Program-made: the position numbers and the translations under genes | Origin: Thaumasiovibrio sp043421945 | Lineage (GTDB): Bacteria > Pseudomonadota > Gammaproteobacteria > Enterobacterales > Vibrionaceae | Assembly (NCBI GenBank): GCA_043421945.1 | Contig: JBHOGO010000033.1 | Span: forward strand, 1-44,191 | DNA: 44,191 nucleotides | Reading direction: 5' to 3' | Notes under the pieces: generated by a model | Database searches by the model: none | The model's input: only the letters and a program-made list of their open reading frames with translations | Told to the model about the DNA's origin: nothing | Part shown: positions 17,088 through 24,660 of the stretch, in pieces | Layout: each line of letters opens with the position of its first letter | Position numbering within the stretch: position 1 is the stretch's first letter

Positions 17088-17882
17088 TTAACTCAAGGAA
17101 GGAAACAGCTTAAAGCGATTCAGTTTGCCATTGATGACTTTGACTTCAGCACCGCGTTCCAATACATCATCAGGTAACGGAAACACATGGCCACCCGCTT
17201 CTTTGACTAACAGCCAACCCGCGAGAAAGTCCCAACATGGCAAATACGCTTCGTAATATCCGTCAAAGCGACCACATGCAACATAAGCCATGGAGAGTGC
17301 GCAGGAGCCTAAACGGCGATAGTCTGCCTCATGATGGGTCAGTGTTTTCAGCTGAGAAAAATAATCACTGCCACGACGAAATGCATGGCCCACCCCGATA
17401 ATAGCTTCTTCGTTATGGCAAGTATTACTAACGTTAATCGGCTTACCATTCAACCACGCCCCCATATTATGCTGGGCGACAAAGAGCTCTTCACTCACGG
17501 GGTTATAAACGATGCCAAACTCGACCTGCCCACTTCGTATAAATGCAAGGGATACTGACCAAAAAGGTACTTGGTGTAAGTAATTGACTGAGCCGTCTAT
17601 CGCATCAATCACCCAGTAGCTATCCCCCCCCTCCGAAGCCGACTTCATACCACGCTCTTCACCAATGATACCGTCATCAGGAAAATCTGTCGTAATATGC
17701 TGTCGAATAAGGTCTTCTGTCGCGTAATCGGCTTCGGTCACGAGGTCATTACGGGCAGGAAAAGAAACTCGCATCGTACTACTTTTCAGTAAATAGCTTT
17801 TTGCAAGCCTCCCAGCCTCTTTGACTATCTTAACCGCCGTTTCACAGCGGCTTTCTGATGATGAGTATCGTGCTGCATTCAC
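17088..17882 (-). CDS. Inositol-monophosphatase-family sugar phosphatase (IMPase B)
   Basis: 264 residues from a GTG at 17882, chosen because it gives the same length as IMPase A, is preceded by AAGG, and because the extended N-terminus (to 17951) has no family likeness. Active-site motifs are complete: 'GEERG', 'VIDAIDGSVNYL' (Asp93, Asp96) and 'WDFLAGWLLVKEAGG'. It is a diverged paralogue of IMPase A. It is 199 bases upstream of the MBL gene, on the same strand, so it may be the first gene of the same regulon. Why two phosphatases are needed is not clear; perhaps two phosphorylated products arise from one substrate. Confidence 0.88.
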   Translation of the reverse strand: MNAARYSSSESRCETAVKIVKEAGRLAKSYLLKSSTMRVSFPARNDLVTEADYATEDLIRQHITTDFPDDGIIGEERGMKSASEGGDSYWVIDAIDGSVNYLHQVPFWSVSLAFIRSGQVEFGIVYNPVSEELFVAQHNMGAWLNGKPINVSNTCHNEEAIIGVGHAFRRGSDYFSQLKTLTHHEADYRRLGSCALSMAYVACGRFDGYYEAYLPCWDFLAGWLLVKEAGGHVFPLPDDVLERGAEVKVINGKLNRFKLFPSLS

Positions 17883-18048
17883 TAAATAAAACCTTAGAAC
17901 ATGAATAAACCCTGACAAGTATGAGACAGGCTCGTGAAGAAAACATGACACTCATAAATTTGTAAACAAGGATGCCACCATTCGCCACCCATCTGTTAAA
18001 TGCTCCATCATATGGTGATTGGCGTTTACGGGTAATAATCGTCCACCC

Positions 18049-18153
18049 TTATCCCTTTCCTTTGTCACCAATTTTCTTCATGGCATAGACATCAAAATCA
18101 GCGTCGTGCAGTTTCTTTGACACAATTTTCTCCCGCAGTGATAGTCTCCTCAT
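18049..18153 (-). CDS. Short open frame between chemoreceptor and IMPase B
   Basis: 34 codons: begins 'MRRLSLREKIVSKKL', ends 'GDKGKG' at a TAA. The frame is highly charged and continues past the TAA as another coherent basic peptide, so it may be a relic of a longer gene. I do not recognise it. Low-confidence call; the rest of 17883-18207 shows nothing else. Confidence 0.2.
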   Translation of the reverse strand: MRRLSLREKIVSKKLHDADFDVYAMKKIGDKGKG

Positions 18154-18207
18154 AATCCATCCAGAACATGACTTAGGTGTGGGTCACTTCCTATTGCGGG
18201 TCGATGC

Positions 18208-20253
18208 TTATGCCGGGCTAATGGTGAATTGATGCGTAATTGCGCGCTGCTCATCCGCGAGAGCTTCAAGCTTTTGACTACTGCTATAAAGCGCTTGGGC
18301 ATGCTCTGCATTTTGGCATGCCAGCGCTTCGAACTCGTGCATCGTCGCCGCAATATCTTGTGTCGCTTGCTTTTGCTGCATGGCTGAAGAGGCTATCTGG
18401 ATATTGCTCTGCTCCATTTCACTGATTTTAGTGAGTACCGTTTGCAATGAAGCGTCATTTTCTTGAGCGTGCCTTTTGGCTTCTTCGACAGATTCAACAA
18501 CCTGGATAATTTGGCTGACTGACTGTTCGGCCTGTTGACGGAACCCTTCAATCATTGACTTAATTTCATTAGTTGAATCCGATGTTTTGCTTGCCAGCAC
18601 ACGTACCTCATCGGCGACAACAGAAAACCCTCGTCCGTGCTCCCCCGCACGAGCGGCTTCAATGGCGGCGTTCAGTGCCAATAAGTTAGTTTGGTCAGCG
18701 ACCGATTGAATAATATCACTAACATTGCTCACCTTTTCACTTTGAACTGCCAGTTCGTGGATAGTGGCTTGTGTCGTCGCCATAACGTCTGATGACAAAG
18801 AAATCACCGTTAAGTTTTGCTCTAACCCTTTTGCCAATGAATGGATGGAATCCGATGCTTCGCTGGCTTGGTCTCGAGATGCACAGATAGAGTGTGTGAT
18901 ATCCCCCATGCTGCACTCCAACTCTTCGAGAGAGGACGATATATGAATTACTTGTCCACGCTGCTCATCCAGTGCTGAAGAGAGTTGCTGCGTTGTATGC
19001 TGGGTTTGATGATGGGATTCCGATAACGTATCAGCAGAAAGCGTCAAACGGGTAATCAACGAAGAGAGCTGTTCAACCATTTTCTCTATATATCCACCCA
19101 ACTTACCAAACTCGTTGTTCAACCAGTAAGGGGTCCCTTTGGTTAAATCACCGCGACTGACCTTCTCGACGTTTGCCATTGTGAAAGAGAGTGCTTTACG
19201 AATGGATTGACCGACATGAACACTAACAGCAACCGCGAAGGCTAATCCAATCAAGCCGCCAACCATCAGTTGTTTTTCGAACAGAGAAACACGTGACAGC
19301 ATGGATGCTGAAAGTGATTTGGTATAGGCATAGCTAAGGCCAGTGATAGTTTCCACATTATCAATAATCTGATCTTCTAGGGTGCCATTTTGTGCGATCT
19401 CATCCAATAAATCAGTTTGGCGTAGTGTCATCGCATAATGTGCATTCAGTGTCCCTGTCTCGCCATACACCGCGTTAGAGTACTGATCCAATAGTGGTTT
19501 CATTCTATCGTAGAGCGCCGGCGCTTCACGTTGCAGATCATCAATGCTGTCGGCATAGCGAGACTGTGCACTCATGTTAATTCGTTGCGCTGCTCTAATC
19601 TCAGAAAGCTCAGAATGGAGTAATCCTTCTTGTGTTTGCGATTGTAAAATAGCGATTCGGAGATTCAGGTTAGATAACTCACTACTTCCAGAAGCCGCCA
19701 ATAATGTGTACCCCTGTTGTAACAGTAGGTTACTCAATTCACCAAACGCTATTTTGTCATCAAGTAGTGGCCACATGCCCTCTAATATCTGTAGTTTCTT
19801 ATCGATTATTTGTGCGATGTTCCCTTGGTAGGTTGCCATTTGCTCGTTGATTTCCGTCATCACGGCACTCAATGAGTTATTTTCAAGTGCCTGATCGCCA
19901 TAGGTCCCATACTCTAGCGTTCCATGCTCTAATGCCCCGCGGTGATTCTGATAGAAAACACCCCAATGCTGGACAAATTGCTCCACTTGGTTAGTAAGCT
20001 GCAACGCTTCAGCTTCAAATTCGTCAATATAGTGCTGGCTTGTTGCCATATTAAGCTGTCGAGAGAGCATCAAGAACTCTGCCGCAATATGATTTGCATC
20101 AACAAGAAGCTTTACTGCATCGTCATTGACCGCTTTTAAGTTTCCTCCCAAAGCCCGCTGCTCATACACGGCACTCAATGAAATGGCGATAATCAATGCC
20201 GTCAGCAGAGCAAAGCCAAGGTAAACTTTTTTAATAATATAAACGTTTTTCAT
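18208..20253 (-). CDS. Methyl-accepting chemotaxis protein
   Basis: 681 residues from the ATG at 20253, preceded by AGAGGG; the 29 extra upstream codons are unlikely. A transmembrane helix at about 8-30, a helical periplasmic sensor of about 300 residues, a second helix near 340-360, a HAMP segment ('VSRGDLTKGTPYW'), and a signalling domain whose hairpin tip reads 'VADQTNLLALNAAIEAARAG'. No CheR/CheB-tethering pentapeptide is evident at the C-terminus. The sensor type is not recognised. It lies upstream of the IMPase/ABC genes in the same orientation, so it might sense the compound they take up. Confidence 0.93.
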   Translation of the reverse strand: MKNVYIIKKVYLGFALLTALIIAISLSAVYEQRALGGNLKAVNDDAVKLLVDANHIAAEFLMLSRQLNMATSQHYIDEFEAEALQLTNQVEQFVQHWGVFYQNHRGALEHGTLEYGTYGDQALENNSLSAVMTEINEQMATYQGNIAQIIDKKLQILEGMWPLLDDKIAFGELSNLLLQQGYTLLAASGSSELSNLNLRIAILQSQTQEGLLHSELSEIRAAQRINMSAQSRYADSIDDLQREAPALYDRMKPLLDQYSNAVYGETGTLNAHYAMTLRQTDLLDEIAQNGTLEDQIIDNVETITGLSYAYTKSLSASMLSRVSLFEKQLMVGGLIGLAFAVAVSVHVGQSIRKALSFTMANVEKVSRGDLTKGTPYWLNNEFGKLGGYIEKMVEQLSSLITRLTLSADTLSESHHQTQHTTQQLSSALDEQRGQVIHISSSLEELECSMGDITHSICASRDQASEASDSIHSLAKGLEQNLTVISLSSDVMATTQATIHELAVQSEKVSNVSDIIQSVADQTNLLALNAAIEAARAGEHGRGFSVVADEVRVLASKTSDSTNEIKSMIEGFRQQAEQSVSQIIQVVESVEEAKRHAQENDASLQTVLTKISEMEQSNIQIASSAMQQKQATQDIAATMHEFEALACQNAEHAQALYSSSQKLEALADEQRAITHQFTISPA

Positions 20254-20261
20254 AATCCCTC

Positions 20262-20275
20262 TGAAAGCGCTTCCA
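20262..20275 (-). promoter_or_regulatory. LacI-family-type operator in the chemoreceptor leader
   Basis: TGAAAGCGCTTCCA is a CG-centred near-palindrome of the kind bound by LacI-family repressors. It lies 8 bases before the chemoreceptor start and touches its ribosome site. No LacI-family gene is near except scrR, whose boxes differ. Confidence 0.4.
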
Positions 20276-20687
20276 GTCGCACGCGTAGAACATCCATATA
20301 AATTGATACGGGTAGTGAGACCACGTAGATAAATAGGCATGCGAAATAACGAATAATGCCCTATAACAGTTGCAGGGTTTTAGCGTACTAAATGATGGTG
20401 TTGAAAGGTTTTGAGAGAGTCACATCACTACGGCAAACCGTGATAAAATATGACAAAGCAGCCAAATTGAGAGGTGAGTCATACCTTGCCTCTACGACAT
20501 CGTCATCGGTAGGGGATATTTTAATTAAAATACAATTTCTAGGCTTAGGGGAAAACGATAACGGATAGTTTGTCACCAACAGTAAAAAGGCACGCTTGAA
20601 ATATATTTCATAAAACCGGTATTTTTGAGTGTTTTTGAAAACACTTGTGCCCGAATATCAAAAATTTCATGGTAGCGGCTACGAGCC
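20276..20687. other. Intergenic region upstream of the chemoreceptor gene
   Basis: No gene seen. It holds two perfect palindromes near the far end: TGAAATATATTTCA (20597-20610) and AGTGTTTT-TG-AAAACACT (20628-20645). The second lies 42 bases past the stop of the small secreted protein gene but has no T tract. Around 20430 a small hairpin with a CGG-CAAA-CCG apex occurs on the plus strand. Confidence 0.45.
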
Positions 20688-21185
20688 TTAATCGCTGTTG
20701 AAAAGCGTGCTAAACCAGTCATCAAGCTTCATTACCGCTTGTTCTTCTCCATTAATAACCACCCATTGTGCTTCCTTTGCTTGTTGCCAAGTGATCTCCC
20801 CTGTGGCGAGCGCATCCAGCACATCAAGTTCAGTTACTAGCATTAGGGCATCATTCTCTAGCGGATCATTTGCTCCTGTGACACTCACCTGCGCATCTAA
20901 TTCAACAAGGCTGTAGTGCCCTTTAATCGCTTCAAACAGAGCAAAGTCGATACGCTCTTCCCTTCCGACGGTTTGCGCCAGTACGGCTTTGAAAGAATAC
21001 AGGCGGAAATGATCAGGCTTCTCTTGATTCTTAAAGGTATCGTTTTGCCTTGCGGTGATCACACGATCAAAAACCACTAATGATCCCGGCTCTGTCGTTA
21101 AGTTGAATCCAACCGATTGATGTAACCCACACGCTTGACTCAGCGCTGAAAAAAGCACTAACGCACACACTATATTTCTTACCAT
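20688..21185 (-). CDS. Small secreted protein of unknown function
   Basis: 165 residues with a signal peptide; cleavage is likely after 'SQA' (residue 18), leaving Cys as first mature residue, although this is not a good lipobox. The rest is soluble and acidic, with no motif I recognise. It lies 139 bases downstream of the alkylsulfatase gene but a bidirectional terminator separates the two, so it is probably transcribed by itself. Coding is supported by the signal peptide and uninterrupted length. Confidence 0.65.
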   Translation of the reverse strand: MVRNIVCALVLFSALSQACGLHQSVGFNLTTEPGSLVVFDRVITARQNDTFKNQEKPDHFRLYSFKAVLAQTVGREERIDFALFEAIKGHYSLVELDAQVSVTGANDPLENDALMLVTELDVLDALATGEITWQQAKEAQWVVINGEEQAVMKLDDWFSTLFNSD

Positions 21186-21238
21186 TTATCAGGATCTCGT
21201 ACCTAGTTATACTGACCTAGCGTTCACAGAGAAGAATA

Positions 21239-21267
21239 AAAAAAGAGGCGAATACCACCTCTTTTTT
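21239..21267. terminator. Bidirectional intrinsic terminator
   Basis: AAAAAAGAGG (21239-21248) and CCTCTTTTTT (21258-21267), perfect arms with a 9-base loop. It ends the alkylsulfatase transcript on the minus strand. Confidence 0.9.
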
Positions 21268-21324
21268 ATGCCCCTTCTGTTATTCAAAATATCCGGTTTT
21301 CAAGATATTCTTTATGAAAAGCAT

Positions 21325-23301
21325 CTATCGAACAATCAGCATGATCTCTTCTGGCGAAACGCCTTTATCGAAATAGCTCATGAACAATCCGAATTGCTCA
21401 AGGTTGCCGTTTGCAAAGCTAAAGCGACCGTCTTGTATCTGCTGTCCCATCACCTGTTGACCATTTGAGCCCGCCACTAAGATTTGATTCAGTGCCTCAC
21501 GGGAGGTGTTGACTTCAACATCTGGCTTCTCTAGCGCTTTTTCATGAAGTTGGGCGACACCGTTTCTGATCTCAAGAGTGTAAGACTCATTGGTATCTTC
21601 AAAATGGTACGCCAATGCCATCTCCACATTCAGGGTCTCTTCGGCAATCAACGTTGCGGTCATCATGTCAAAAATTTGCTTACTCGGTAGTGCCGTCAGT
21701 ACATCAAGCGATGCAAAGCTGATCATGTTAGAAAAGTCTCGCGTTCCTTCTAACTCAGCTGCAGCATTCAGCGCCCAGTTGCGCCAGTTAATATTCACTT
21801 GGTCTGCCGCCCACTGCTTGTAAGCTTGTGCTTTAAGCAATCTGGCTTCCTTATCCTCTTTATTGACAGTGATAGGGTAAGACAATATCTCAGCAGCAAA
21901 GGTGTAGTTTTCTGCCTCAATGGCTGCTTTCGCAGTCTTAACAACATTGTCTCGACCGCCCATTAACTCAACGAAAGATTTCGCGCGCTGCTGGTAAGCC
22001 ATCGGCTCGAGTTGCCAAGGATCAGCTTCAAAGAACCCCATATACCCAACGTAAATTTGGCGGACGGAGTGTGCGACAGTGCCATAATGCTCTCCCAGCC
22101 AAGGGTGCTCAGCGAGATGTGGCGGCAACTTAACAACTTCGACCAATTCATCAGGTGTCAGCCCTTTGTTCATATGGCGGATGGTTTGGTCGTGCGTGTA
22201 TTGAATCGCATCACGATACGCGGTCAACACGTCATCAACGGCTGCTTTTCCTTCGACAGGTCGACCATGGGAGTTAATCATTATCTCAACGTCAAACTCT
22301 CGCATCGTGTCAATGCCCTTAAACCACATACTCGGATCACGGAACTTCGTCCCTCGAATCGTATGCAGGTTCGGGAAGTTTTCACCTTGAAGTACTTCTG
22401 CGGCATGGAGGATTTTTTGCTCTGGTAGATAAACAACTATCTCGTCTTTTGTCTCTGAAGGGACGTTAACGATCTGCATATTGACACCCGAGATGGTGAT
22501 ATCAAGTGTCTCTTTATCGCCAATAAGTACGTTAGGTTCAATGAATGAGATATCCCCCTGCATAAAACGCGGGCCAAGACCGTCATTAACCGTTCCGTGC
22601 TCACCCTCTTCAACATGTTTCGCCCCCGTGTAAGAGGTACGTTGCCCCAGTAGTGGGCCCAGATTCGATGACCAATTTGCAACGGCATCGGTTAGCCCTG
22701 CCTGTGCAATGATCTGAACTTCACCCGAATCTACCTGCTCGTCATTAACCCACGCACGCACACCTGAAATATGATCGATATGGTTATGTGTGTAGATGAT
22801 CGCTTTCACTGGCTTATCAGTGATCTGTCGAAAATGCGCTTTAACCGCCTCTGCCATTTGTACCGATTCGCCCGGATCGACAATGATAATGCCATCATCA
22901 CCTTCAATCATTACAGGGGTATCAAGACCAAAGCCGTACCCCAAATAGACATTGTCATCAACTTGAAGAATAGCCTGATCCATCTTTCTACCATGCTTGG
23001 TTAACGTAGGATGAACATGGTCTGAAACTGCCGTGTACGCCAATGACTCTCCGGTTCGAGACAACACTTGAATACGTTCACCCGCTCCCCAGAATAAGTT
23101 CGACTCATGCTCAAACAACACTCCGTCATCATAGCGAGCATCTAAATCGATATTTTGGTAATGAGAAGCCGAATTCGTTCTCAGGTGTTGCCCCTCTGAA
23201 GAGATAGCTTCTACAACCGGCGTTGCTGAAGCAAATCCCGAGGTGAGTAATGCGCTCGCGATAGCGATTGGAAGAACCATTTTCTTAACGGTATTAGCCA
23301 T
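21325..23301 (-). CDS. Alkyl sulfatase, SdsA/BDS1-like (periplasmic)
   Basis: 658 residues from the ATG at 23301; the frame extends 71 codons further but only this start yields a proper signal peptide ('MANTVKKMVLPIAIASALLT...', cleavage near 'FASA'). Metallo-beta-lactamase domain with 'THNHIDHISG' (zinc motif), 'GENFPNLHTIRGTKFRDP' and 'INSHGRPVEG', then a dimerisation domain and a C-terminal SCP2-like domain that shields the active site. Type III alkylsulfatases such as SdsA1 hydrolyse alkyl sulfates such as SDS to alcohol and sulfate. A divergent LysR gene lies 233 bases away, the same arrangement as sdsA1/sdsB1 in Pseudomonas aeruginosa. Confidence 0.92.
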   Translation of the reverse strand: MANTVKKMVLPIAIASALLTSGFASATPVVEAISSEGQHLRTNSASHYQNIDLDARYDDGVLFEHESNLFWGAGERIQVLSRTGESLAYTAVSDHVHPTLTKHGRKMDQAILQVDDNVYLGYGFGLDTPVMIEGDDGIIIVDPGESVQMAEAVKAHFRQITDKPVKAIIYTHNHIDHISGVRAWVNDEQVDSGEVQIIAQAGLTDAVANWSSNLGPLLGQRTSYTGAKHVEEGEHGTVNDGLGPRFMQGDISFIEPNVLIGDKETLDITISGVNMQIVNVPSETKDEIVVYLPEQKILHAAEVLQGENFPNLHTIRGTKFRDPSMWFKGIDTMREFDVEIMINSHGRPVEGKAAVDDVLTAYRDAIQYTHDQTIRHMNKGLTPDELVEVVKLPPHLAEHPWLGEHYGTVAHSVRQIYVGYMGFFEADPWQLEPMAYQQRAKSFVELMGGRDNVVKTAKAAIEAENYTFAAEILSYPITVNKEDKEARLLKAQAYKQWAADQVNINWRNWALNAAAELEGTRDFSNMISFASLDVLTALPSKQIFDMMTATLIAEETLNVEMALAYHFEDTNESYTLEIRNGVAQLHEKALEKPDVEVNTSREALNQILVAGSNGQQVMGQQIQDGRFSFANGNLEQFGLFMSYFDKGVSPEEIMLIVR

Positions 23302-23400
23302 AACAGTGACCCTATTCAATGTCGAGTATTTGGTTAAATTCACGAGGTCTATGTTACGGGCACCGCATTCATCGAACGACAGGCATATCATATAATTAAC

Positions 23401-23416
23401 TATCGGTTTTACGATA
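23401..23416. promoter_or_regulatory. LysR-type operator between alkylsulfatase and LysR genes
   Basis: TATCGGTTTTACGATA: arms TATCG and CGATA with six bases between, a T-N11-A-type inverted repeat. It lies 100 bases before the sulfatase start and 119 before the regulator start, where a LysR regulator controlling both would bind. Confidence 0.55.
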
Positions 23417-23534
23417 TGACATAACTTCACCATACTGTAAGCATGAAGGTATGAGCGTCTAGCGATAAGCATGATTACATGACTGCTGATATACGAGCAT
23501 TGATATACCAACACTGATAGATGAGCAAAAAGAT

Positions 23535-24446
23535 ATGAGTAATGACATCCCTAATTTCAATCTGTTAGCTGTTTTCTCTGCGGTAATGGAGCATGGTAGC
23601 CTCAGTAAGGCGGCTGAGCACCTCAATACCAATCAGTCCACCATTAGTACGGCACTAGGGCGATTAAAGCGCGATGTAGGGCAAGAGTTGTTTGTACGCA
23701 ATGGACGCGGTGTATCCCCTACTGCTTACTCAACGAGCTTATATGCGCAGATCAAAGATCCTATCCACATGCTTAATGGCGTCTTCCAGTCAATGCATCA
23801 GTTTGATGAAACATCAGCAGAAAGGAAGTTTGTGATTTCAGCGCCTGAGCACTTACAGTGGGCTCTACTCAATCACTTTCATCACTTGCCCTACGAGGGG
23901 ATTTCACTCGAAGTTCATGACCACTCAGAACGTGACGAACACATGTATGAAGATTTACTCAAACAGAAGTTTGATGCTGTTATTGACGTTGTGATTCCGA
24001 GTCATTCAAGCTTTGCCAATAAAAAGTTACATGATGGCGAGTTTGTTATCGTCTGCAGCGACACGCACCCTCGTATTCAAGGAAGTCTCAGCGAGGCCTG
24101 TTTCATGCAGGAGAAGCATGCGCTATTAAACAGAACGCGAAATCAGTTATATAGTTTAAGTCTCTATACTTCTCTGGATTTAAGTCAGCGTCAGGCAGTT
24201 TTATACGGCAGCTCCCTCTTTGCCAACATGCTGCTATGCAGTCAAACCGACTATTTAACGGTTGTCCCCCTATCGATGGCATCACAATTTAAGCAGCGTT
24301 TAGGGCTTCAGCTCTTCAAGCCGCCCTTCGAGGCAGCACCGATGACCAATCATCTTATTTGGCTTAAGAAAAACACTAACGATGCCGCCAACCAATGGCT
24401 AAGAAAAGAGATTGCGAAAATTTCGCCCGACAGCCAGCCTGAATAA
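23535..24446 (+). CDS. LysR family transcriptional regulator
   Basis: 303 residues. N-terminal winged helix: 'FSAVMEHGSLSKAAEHLN' then 'NQSTISTALGRLKRDVG', typical of LysR; the remainder is the substrate-sensing domain. It is divergent from the alkylsulfatase gene and probably activates it, as SdsB1 does for sdsA1; the effector would be an alkyl sulfate or alcohol. The start ATG has a weak, A-rich ribosome site. Confidence 0.92.
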   Translation: MSNDIPNFNLLAVFSAVMEHGSLSKAAEHLNTNQSTISTALGRLKRDVGQELFVRNGRGVSPTAYSTSLYAQIKDPIHMLNGVFQSMHQFDETSAERKFVISAPEHLQWALLNHFHHLPYEGISLEVHDHSERDEHMYEDLLKQKFDAVIDVVIPSHSSFANKKLHDGEFVIVCSDTHPRIQGSLSEACFMQEKHALLNRTRNQLYSLSLYTSLDLSQRQAVLYGSSLFANMLLCSQTDYLTVVPLSMASQFKQRLGLQLFKPPFEAAPMTNHLIWLKKNTNDAANQWLRKEIAKISPDSQPE

Positions 24447-24593
24447 GCACGACCAAAGTATTGATAAGAAATGCCCTTTACCAAACGGAACAATGGTAGA
24501 AAAAGGGAGCAACGAGAAATTAATGAACGACCCAGTGCAATAGGATTAGGGTGGGAGTTTAGAGAGATTGATATCTCCACGGGTGAGATAAAC

Positions 24594-24622
24594 AAAAAGC
24601 CAATGACTATGCATTGGCTTTT
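24594..24622. terminator. Bidirectional terminator between lysR and the guanidine operon
   Basis: AAAAAGCCAATG (24594-24605) pairs with CATTGGCTTTT (24612-24622). It serves the convergent LysR gene and allophanate hydrolase gene. Confidence 0.85.
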
Positions 24623-24660
24623 GGAGTATTACTTTTAAACATACCTTCAGGCTTGGCCCT

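Noticed and set aside
20421..20520. Possible c-di-GMP-I (GEMM) riboswitch: GGCAAACC and GACAAAGC blocks on the plus strand upstream of the chemoreceptor.
   Set aside because: It points away from the chemoreceptor and towards a convergent gene, the GACGCAAAGCC block is not intact, and the GGCAAACC forms a simple local hairpin instead. No riboswitch consensus is seen on the minus strand.
23302..23514. A 71-residue N-terminal extension of the alkylsulfatase.
   Set aside because: It would bury the signal peptide and run across the LysR operator region.
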